Shown in pieces: positions 58,737 through 64,000 of a DNA stretch of 64,000 nucleotides. Both the position numbers and the translations under genes were made by a program. The notes below the pieces were generated by a model. It worked only from the letters and a program-made list of their open reading frames with translations, was not told the DNA's origin and did not search any database. Source of the DNA: an uncultured Actinomycetes bacterium (GTDB lineage Bacteria > Actinomycetota > CADDZG01 > WHSQ01); contig CALMBW010000019.1 in the NCBI GenBank assembly GCA_937863385.1, positions 62,001 to 126,000 on the forward strand, written 5' to 3'. How positions within the stretch are numbered: position 1 is the stretch's first letter; each line of letters opens with the position of its first letter.

Positions 58737-61137
58737 CCCTGACTTCTTCCCAGTCCCCATGCCCGAGCAAACGGATACTCAAGGTTCGCGTTGCGGGGTC
58801 GTAGTGATAGGCGGAGTCGTCGGCCGAGGTAAGGCCGGAGAGGGAATCGGCTTCATCAAGAGGCCACCCCCACCTCGTAACCTCGAAGCCCGGACCGATC
58901 TCGATCTTCAGGGTCGTCCAGCGCCCTTTGCCGTTGTAGAGGACGTAACGCGAGCGATCTGGAACCTGCCCGTTGAAAGCCACCGAGTAGACCGAGTTGG
59001 ACAGGATGCTTGTCACGGCGCTGTTGGAATCATCGCAGCACCCGTTGAGGATCTGCTCTTCTCCATCGCTGCGGATGAGGGTCAGGGGCTTGATGTCTTC
59101 CGGCGACGGGGCTGTTACGTAGAGGCTGACATAGTCCTCGGGGCAGACATAGGCGTTCCAAGCTGCGCGATAGCTGCATCGATCGGTCAGAAGGAATGGG
59201 TTGTCGACAACCACTGCACTTCCCGGCGCTCCGGTCACCGATCCATCCACATCAACGAACACCTTGGATAGGTCGCCGTCCATCCCGGGCTCTGGTGAAG
59301 CGAGGTACACCTCGTTCGAATCGACGAACGTCACATCCTCGGCAGCGTTACGCGGGTGGATGGAAAAGGCATCGGGGGTCAGGTAGCCAAGACCGCCGGA
59401 CCGGCGCAAGTCGTTGCTCAAGAAGTTCACGAAAGTGGTGGAACGCGCTCCGACCTTCCCATCGTAGAACTCGAAGCCCACGATCGGGGTCTCTGGCTCC
59501 CAGAAGAACGGCAGCGCCCGCCCTCCGGGGCCGGTGTCCTCCCACTCCTCAACCGTTCCCGGGTTAGCCGTCTCTCCCACAACGAGCGAATCGACCAGCC
59601 AGCTGTCGGATGAAGCGAAGGTCGCCCCCGAGCGGTTGTCGGCGAGTACCGCCCCCGACACCACGTGGTTCGATCCTCGGAGCCACACGCCACGGTCTCT
59701 ATTGAAGTAAGCGGTCAGACCACTGAAGTCGGCAACCACTGGATCGGAGTTTTCGTCTGAGGGATCCGCCACCGGGGCATACCAGGTTGCTTCGGTAGTG
59801 CCGTTGGGGCGAGGTCCGTGATCTACGTTCAGACCGACATCACCATTGCTATGGGCAACATTGCCGGTGAAAGCACCAAGCGGCGTGCGGCGCGGCCAGA
59901 TGGAGTCACTCTCAGATAGCCCTGTTGGGTGTTCGGGCAATGCGTACCAGAAGCCGATGCCTTCGGACCCTGCTGCAACGTTGTTACGGACGATGTTGTC
60001 GGGATTCGTGATCCAGAAGGTCGCAGCCCTTCGGTCTGACGGGAGGAGGCCGTCGTCGACCGACCGCGTTCCCAAGCCCAGGTTCCCAGTGATGATGTTG
60101 TCTGTCTCGGCTCCATCCTCTAAGAAGAACCCGTGACCCACGTGATCGAAGCAAACGTTGTTCTGTATCCGGAGACCGCTCGTTCCATGAACGGTCACGC
60201 ATCGATTCGAACTGTCGTGGATCGAGGACCGCTTGAGGTATGACTCGGGTGCGCGCCCATCCATATGGAAGTGGACGGGATAGCGGCGCAGGATGTTTCG
60301 CTGCCCCACATTGCTGAACTCGACGCCGTCGATCCGCGCCTCACCACTTTCCATCACCATGAGATGGGCACCAAACCCGCCATCACTACCAGCCTCTGCA
60401 CCCCTGATGACTATGTTGCGGGACAGAAGACCGACCTCGGCCCGTTCGTCAACCGTGCGGCCGGCGAAACTCTGCAGCTCTCCCCAGTGCATCCTTTCAA
60501 GGGGCCTATCCAGTTCGACGGTCGTAGGCGTTACCGCCGTGATGGTACGCACCTCGTCGTGTTGGCTCCAGTACGAACTGGAGGCAATAACGATCCGGTC
60601 ACCTCGCTTCCAACCCTTCTTGCGTTCCAGCTGCAACGTGGAATCGCCGCGTTGAACGGTCGACGTTAGACGTGTCCAGCCCTTGATCTTGCGGCCGTGA
60701 AGCTCGAGTGTCCCACCCATAACTCCGATGAACCGAGTGCCCATGTCCATGATGTTTTCTGAGCCTTTGGCTCCCGTCAGCGTGATGACGGCTCGGCTGC
60801 GGAAGGGTTGGGTTTCGCTTCCGACCCTGAGCGCACCGTGGACCATGATCCAGTCGGCGGTCAACGAAAGCCTCTTCTCGGCGAACTCCAGCGCGCCATC
60901 GATCTGCAAACCACCCAGCGACGGTGTATCGACATCCAACAAGACGGTAGTCCCACTAGGGATGCGGACGTCGTCTCCGGGACCGGGCAGCGAGCCGCCC
61001 CAGGTTGCCGGGTCGGACCACGCCTGACTCCCCTGCGCGATGCGGGCGACCTTGGGCGCGCTTGCCCTCGCCGGATAGATGAGTTGGATCGAAACACACG
61101 CGCTCAGCGCAACCAGAGCGCATAACCGCCGCAGCAA
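58723..61137 (-). CDS. secreted G8-domain / CEMIP-like right-handed beta-helix protein
   Basis: An 804-aa exported protein. TTG 61137 follows GGGAGGGG and opens a signal peptide (LLRRLCALVALSACVSIQLI, cleavage near PARASA). A G8 domain follows (about 30-160): SDPATWGGSLPGPGDDVRIP and VDTPSLGGLQIDGALEF. The rest is a parallel beta-helix of CEMIP/TMEM2/PKHD1L1 type: RYPVHFHMDG, SIHDSSNRCVTVHGT, NVCFDHVGHGFFLEDGAET and NLGLGTRSVD. In animals, related proteins take part in hyaluronan breakdown. Here a carbohydrate-binding or lyase role on the cell surface is only inference. An ATG at 61188 lacks a ribosome site. It separates rplA from rplJ. Confidence 0.85.
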   Translation of the reverse strand: MLRRLCALVALSACVSIQLIYPARASAPKVARIAQGSQAWSDPATWGGSLPGPGDDVRIPSGTTVLLDVDTPSLGGLQIDGALEFAEKRLSLTADWIMVHGALRVGSETQPFRSRAVITLTGAKGSENIMDMGTRFIGVMGGTLELHGRKIKGWTRLTSTVQRGDSTLQLERKKGWKRGDRIVIASSSYWSQHDEVRTITAVTPTTVELDRPLERMHWGELQSFAGRTVDERAEVGLLSRNIVIRGAEAGSDGGFGAHLMVMESGEARIDGVEFSNVGQRNILRRYPVHFHMDGRAPESYLKRSSIHDSSNRCVTVHGTSGLRIQNNVCFDHVGHGFFLEDGAETDNIITGNLGLGTRSVDDGLLPSDRRAATFWITNPDNIVRNNVAAGSEGIGFWYALPEHPTGLSESDSIWPRRTPLGAFTGNVAHSNGDVGLNVDHGPRPNGTTEATWYAPVADPSDENSDPVVADFSGLTAYFNRDRGVWLRGSNHVVSGAVLADNRSGATFASSDSWLVDSLVVGETANPGTVEEWEDTGPGGRALPFFWEPETPIVGFEFYDGKVGARSTTFVNFLSNDLRRSGGLGYLTPDAFSIHPRNAAEDVTFVDSNEVYLASPEPGMDGDLSKVFVDVDGSVTGAPGSAVVVDNPFLLTDRCSYRAAWNAYVCPEDYVSLYVTAPSPEDIKPLTLIRSDGEEQILNGCCDDSNSAVTSILSNSVYSVAFNGQVPDRSRYVLYNGKGRWTTLKIEIGPGFEVTRWGWPLDEADSLSGLTSADDSAYHYDPATRTLSIRLLGHGDWEEVRVQRQ

Positions 61138-61291
61138 AGACCCCTCCCTTGGCACGCGTGTACTGCAACCATCATCAGCATCGGCCACTTCTGCATTTTC
61201 CTAAAGGGGTTCGAGCAGCTTGCTTCCAAGGGAGTCTTTCGTCATACTGACCCCTCGTCCGGTCGTTTCCCCGGACCGAAAGGAGCGTTCG

Positions 61292-61321
61292 ATGATGATC
61301 TATGGAGGTTTCTTCATCTAG
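61292..61321 (+). CDS. nine-codon leader peptide upstream of rsgA
   Basis: AAAGGAGCG lies six bases before ATG ATG ATC TAT GGA GGT TTC TTC ATC TAG, encoding MMIYGGFFI. The ribosome site is among the best in the region, which is hard to explain for a random nine-codon frame. Short hydrophobic peptides of this type are used as drug- or metabolite-sensing stallers upstream of ribosome-protection and methylase genes in other bacteria. Here the function is inferred from position only. Confidence 0.5.
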   Translation: MMIYGGFFI

Positions 61322-61485
61322 GCCCGGCTGGGTCCGCTCCTTTTCTTCCTCGTTCCTCCGTACCATCTCTAAAGGACAGGCGTACGCCGGGCACCGTAGG
61401 TGCCGTCGCGCGCGTTCGATCGTCGCCGTTTGCCGGCGGTCACCTACCCCGATCAGGACCCCGAGGTCCTCACAAGGAGGTAGTG

Positions 61486-61665
61486 ATGCTTGTTCTCGAT
61501 CAGTTTGAAATGTGTTCCGGCGCCCGATCCGGGATCGCCGTGCATCTAGAACCCCAAGTCCCCCAGCCTGAGGAGCAGCGATATCAGCACGCTCCTGCCC
61601 CTCCGGCGCCCTGCCGCTTCGAGCCTCGGTGGTTGCATCCCGAGGTCTCCGACAGGCACCCTTAG
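61486..61665 (+). CDS. 59-aa upstream ORF preceding rsgA
   Basis: A perfect AAGGAGGT (61474-61481) precedes ATG 61486 (a GTG directly before it is also in frame). The peptide starts MLVLDQFEMCSGARSGIAVH, is rich in Pro, Glu and Arg, and has no TM segment or motif I recognise. Its stop lies five bases before the rsgA Shine-Dalgarno and 17 bases before the rsgA start, so translation may be coupled. It could be a regulatory ORF or a genuine small protein. Confidence 0.45.
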   Translation: MLVLDQFEMCSGARSGIAVHLEPQVPQPEEQRYQHAPAPPAPCRFEPRWLHPEVSDRHP

Positions 61666-61682
61666 AGATGGAGGTAAGTGGA

Positions 61683-62756
61683 TTGAACCTAGAAGAGCTT
61701 GGCTGGAGCGAGTGGTTCCAGTCGCATCTAGAAGAGTTGGGCGATGGAAACTCCGTACCCGGGCGCGTGGCCGTGGAGCATCGGCGCGGCTACACAGTCC
61801 TGGTGCCGTCCGATGCCCACGCTGACGGAGAGATCGAAGCGGATGTCCCCGGCAGGATGCGCAAAGAGGCGCAGCTCAGCTCTGACCTGCCGGCCGTTGG
61901 CGACTGGGTGCTCGTTAGGTTGCTGGGAAACGAATCCCGTGGGGTCATCGAGGCGATCTTGCCGCGACGCTCGAAGTTCTCGCGCAAAGTAGCCGGCTTC
62001 GAGGTCGACGAACAGGTCGTCGCCAGCAACGTCGATCACCTGTTCCTCGTCTCATCGCTCGACCTCGACCTCAACCTGCGGCGGATCGAGCGGTATCTGA
62101 CCCTAGCGTGGGATAGCGGAGCACAACCGGTTGTGATCCTTACCAAGTCCGATCTTCACGACAACGTCGAGCAAGCGATCGCGGATGTAAGCGAAGTGGC
62201 CCCCGGTGTCGACGTGCACGCGATCAGCAGCGTGTCGGGTGACGGGTACGACGCTCTCGAGCGGTATCTCACAGGTTCCACGATCGCCGTTATGGGGTCG
62301 TCCGGTGTCGGAAAGTCAACCTTGATAAACCATCTTCGAGGCGACGAGCAGATGAAAGTCGCCGACATCCGTTGGGATGGCAAGGGTCGGCACACGACGA
62401 CGCATCGGGAGTTGCTGCGTCTGCCCCAAGGGGGGTGGATCATCGACACGCCGGGGATGCGGGAGCTACAGCTGTGGGATGCGTCGGAAGGCCTCGAGGC
62501 AGCATTCTCAGACATCGCCCAACTCGCGACGGCGTGCAAGTTCAGCGATTGCGAACACGAAACCGAGCCCGGGTGCGCGGTGAAGCAAGCGATCCAAAAC
62601 AAGGAACTAGACCCCGCCCGCTTGGAGAGTTACCGCAAACAACTCAGAGAGATGGCAGCTCTGGCTCGCAAGTTGGACAAACGCCTGGCCAACGCCGAAG
62701 CGAAGAGGTGGAAACAACTGAACAAGGATGCACGCGCAAGGGCCCGGCTGCGATAG
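61683..62756 (+). CDS. rsgA: ribosome small-subunit-dependent GTPase RsgA
   Basis: A 357-aa circularly permuted GTPase that acts late in 30S maturation. An N-terminal OB-fold region (VGDWVLVRL) precedes G4 TKSD, then G1 MGSSGVGKSTLINHL, G3 DTPGMRE, and a C-terminal zinc motif CKFSDCEHETEPGC. It belongs to the longer RsgA subtype that begins NLEELGWSEWF. TTG 61683 is chosen because GGAGGT lies seven bases upstream; ATG 61668 would place that site inside the gene. It is preceded by an unusually long leader with two ORFs. It interrupts the rplA-rplJ order on the opposite strand. Confidence 0.93.
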   Translation: MNLEELGWSEWFQSHLEELGDGNSVPGRVAVEHRRGYTVLVPSDAHADGEIEADVPGRMRKEAQLSSDLPAVGDWVLVRLLGNESRGVIEAILPRRSKFSRKVAGFEVDEQVVASNVDHLFLVSSLDLDLNLRRIERYLTLAWDSGAQPVVILTKSDLHDNVEQAIADVSEVAPGVDVHAISSVSGDGYDALERYLTGSTIAVMGSSGVGKSTLINHLRGDEQMKVADIRWDGKGRHTTTHRELLRLPQGGWIIDTPGMRELQLWDASEGLEAAFSDIAQLATACKFSDCEHETEPGCAVKQAIQNKELDPARLESYRKQLREMAALARKLDKRLANAEAKRWKQLNKDARARARLR

Positions 62757-62767
62757 CCGGGCCCTTG
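62737..62767. terminator. bidirectional terminator overlapping the rsgA stop
   Basis: A 13-bp perfect stem (CAAGGGCCCGGCT / AGCCGGGCCCTTG) has a five-base loop that includes the first bases of the rsgA stop region. The last rsgA codons therefore double as the left arm. It separates rsgA from convergent rplA. Confidence 0.88.
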
Positions 62768-62792
62768 GGGTTCAGGTAGACCGCTTGGAGTG

Positions 62793-63512
62793 CTAGCCGG
62801 CGGAGGCCTCGTCCGACAGCTCTTTCGCCTTGCTGGTATCGATCCGAACTCCAGGACCCATAGTCGTGGAGAGCGACATCGACTTCAGGTACCGGCCTTT
62901 GGCGGCTGCCGGCTTGGCTCGGATCACCTCGTCGACGATAGCTGCGTAGTTCTCAACTAGGTCGGCGGGATCGAACGACTTCTTGCCGATGATCAGGTGG
63001 AGGTTGCCGTTCTTGTCGGTGCGGTACTCGATCATTCCGCCTTTGATGTCACGCACGACCTTCGCTACATCCTCGGTGACCGTTCCCGACTTGGGGTTGG
63101 GCATGAGACCGCGGGGGCCGAGCACCCGTCCGAGCTTTCCGACCGTTGGCATCATGTCGGGTGTAGCAACGACTGCATCGAAGTCCAAGAACCCACCGGA
63201 TACCCGCTCGGCCAGATCGTCATCCCCGACGACGTCCGCCCCGGCGGCCTCGGCGTCCTTGGCCTTCTCGCCCTTCGCGAACACCGCAACCCTCATCGTC
63301 TTACCGGTGCCCTTGGGCAGGGTGATGGCACCGCGGACCATCTGGTCGGGCTTGCGGGGATCGACCCCCAGCCTGATGCTCAATTCGACCGTCTCGTCGA
63401 ACTTCGCGCTGGGGAACTCTTTCAGGATCTTGATGGCGTCCAGTGGCCCATACAACTTGTCGCGGTCAACGCTCTTAAGCGCCTCCGCGAAACGCTTACC
63501 GGTCTTCGGCAT
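62793..63512 (-). CDS. rplA: 50S ribosomal protein L1
   Basis: A 239-aa L1 stalk protein: [20 protein letters not shown], then [21 protein letters not shown], the [20 protein letters not shown] rRNA-binding motif, the [16 protein letters not shown] segment and the [18 protein letters not shown] end. Of two ATGs, the second (MPKTGKR) is chosen because AGGAGG is then eight bases away. L1 is a classical translational repressor of the rplKA operon. The usual next genes, rplJL, are displaced by about 4.3 kb. Confidence 0.96.
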   Translation of the reverse strand: MPKTGKRFAEALKSVDRDKLYGPLDAIKILKEFPSAKFDETVELSIRLGVDPRKPDQMVRGAITLPKGTGKTMRVAVFAKGEKAKDAEAAGADVVGDDDLAERVSGGFLDFDAVVATPDMMPTVGKLGRVLGPRGLMPNPKSGTVTEDVAKVVRDIKGGMIEYRTDKNGNLHLIIGKKSFDPADLVENYAAIVDEVIRAKPAAAKGRYLKSMSLSTTMGPGVRIDTSKAKELSDEASAG

Positions 63513-63609
63513 CTCCATCTCCTCCTCGTGGTCTGCGACGGGTTGCCCCGTCTCCCACTAACTAGGCCGGCCCTGGTGCAAGTGCGTCCAGGGTGTTGCT
63601 CTGCGACTC

Positions 63610-64000
63610 CTACTTGACGGTGATCCCCATGCTACGAGCGGTCCCTTCGATGATCTTCATCGCTGCGTCCACGTCGTTCGCGTTCAGGTCTGGCATCTTG
63701 ACCTCGGCGATCTCCCGCACCTGATCCTTGGTTACCGACCCAACCTTCGCGCTGTTGGGCGTACCCGATCCTTTGTCAAGGCCCGCCTTCTGCTTGAGAA
63801 GGACTGCCGCAGGCGGAGTCTTGGTGATGAACGAGAAGGAGCGGTCCTCGTACACCGTGATCTCCACGGGCACGACCGTCCCGGTCTGAGCTTGCGTAGC
63901 AGCGTTGTACTGCTTGCAGAACTCCATGATGTTGATGCCGGCTTGACCTAGCGCCGGGCCGACCGGAGGTGCAGGGGTGGCCTGACCGCCAACGATCTGC
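63610..64000 (-). CDS. rplK: 50S ribosomal protein L11, N-terminus cut by the right window edge
   Basis: The visible 130 codons begin in [20 protein letters not shown] (the N-terminal factor-binding domain) and continue with [40 protein letters not shown] and the rRNA-binding C-terminal domain [20 protein letters not shown]. Only about 10-12 N-terminal residues should be missing. The Pro-rich loop that binds thiopeptides looks wild type. It is 97 bp upstream of rplA. Confidence 0.97.
   Translation of the reverse strand, partial: QIVGGQATPAPPVGPALGQAGINIMEFCKQYNAATQAQTGTVVPVEITVYEDRSFSFITKTPPAAVLLKQKAGLDKGSGTPNSAKVGSVTKDQVREIAEVKMPDLNANDVDAAMKIIEGTARSMGITVK

Larger units (their letters stand above)
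61220..61682 (+). promoter_or_regulatory. rsgA promoter and structured leader with two upstream ORFs
   Basis: TTGCTT (61220-61225), a 17-bp spacer and CATACT (61243-61248) suggest transcription from about 61255. The ~430-nt leader starts with a GTCCGG/CCGGAC stem (61257-61276). It then carries a nine-codon ORF (61292), three hairpins (GGCACC-GTA-GGTGCC at 61390-61404; CGCCG/CGGCG at 61424-61438; AGGACC-CCGA-GGTCCT at 61455-61470) and a second ORF (61486) before rsgA. The last stem ends four bases before the Shine-Dalgarno of the second ORF. The layout is typical of translation or transcription attenuation; the signal sensed is unknown. Confidence 0.55.

Overview
The window is chromosomal DNA from a high-GC actinobacterium. 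The evidence is an actinobacterial-type RpoC N-terminus, the coproporphyrin-dependent haem genes (hemE, a hemG/Y-type oxidase, hemQ), an order of rplM-rpsI followed further on by glmM, glmS, nnr and alr that resembles other Actinomycetota, frequent GTG/TTG starts, and candidate leaderless starts. I cannot place it to genus. A deep branch such as Acidimicrobiia is possible, but no rRNA gene is present to test this.

Layout. Positions 1-8398 (minus strand) hold a cell-wall precursor and housekeeping run: glmM, glmS, nnr, alr, an alpha/beta hydrolase and an M29 aminopeptidase cut by the left edge. Positions 8454-17432 (plus strand) hold a TreT-like trehalose synthase, hemE-hemY-hemQ, a lipoprotein, aconitase and a Usp-like protein. 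Positions 17518-40056 (minus strand) are a nearly uninterrupted translation supercluster. Read in transcription order it runs str (rpsL-rpsG-fusA-tuf), S10 (rpsJ to rpsQ), spc (rplN to secY-adk-map), infA-rpmJ-rpsM-rpsK-rpsD-rpoA-rplQ, truA, and rplM-rpsI.

Positions 40057-49070 are an accessory region lying between rpoC and rpsL, which are close together in many bacteria. It contains an ISL3-type element broken by a 35-bp tandem duplication, two genes resembling modified-DNA or restriction accessory proteins, a three-gene operon (membrane PH-like protein, frameshifted zinc phospholipase-like protein, UDG-like protein), a tandem pair of similar membrane proteins, and a TerC-family gene. Positions 49128-56404 are rpoC and rpoB behind a near-consensus promoter. 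From 56753 to the right edge the usual rplK-rplA-rplJ-rplL series is present but split: rsgA (plus) and a secreted G8/CEMIP-like beta-helix protein (minus) sit between rplA and rplJ.

The most notable non-housekeeping signals are: (1) a structured leader of about 430 nt before rsgA with two small, well-primed upstream ORFs, one only nine codons long, resembling translation-attenuation leaders; (2) a 43-bp relic of a second glmS 3' end, identical in peptide to the resident copy but different at eight synonymous positions; (3) the bacterial CEMIP-like protein; (4) the rpoC-rpsL accessory region. Convergent gene pairs are separated by long perfect hairpins (17477, 49071, 57311, 62737). No tRNA, rRNA or CRISPR array was recognised.
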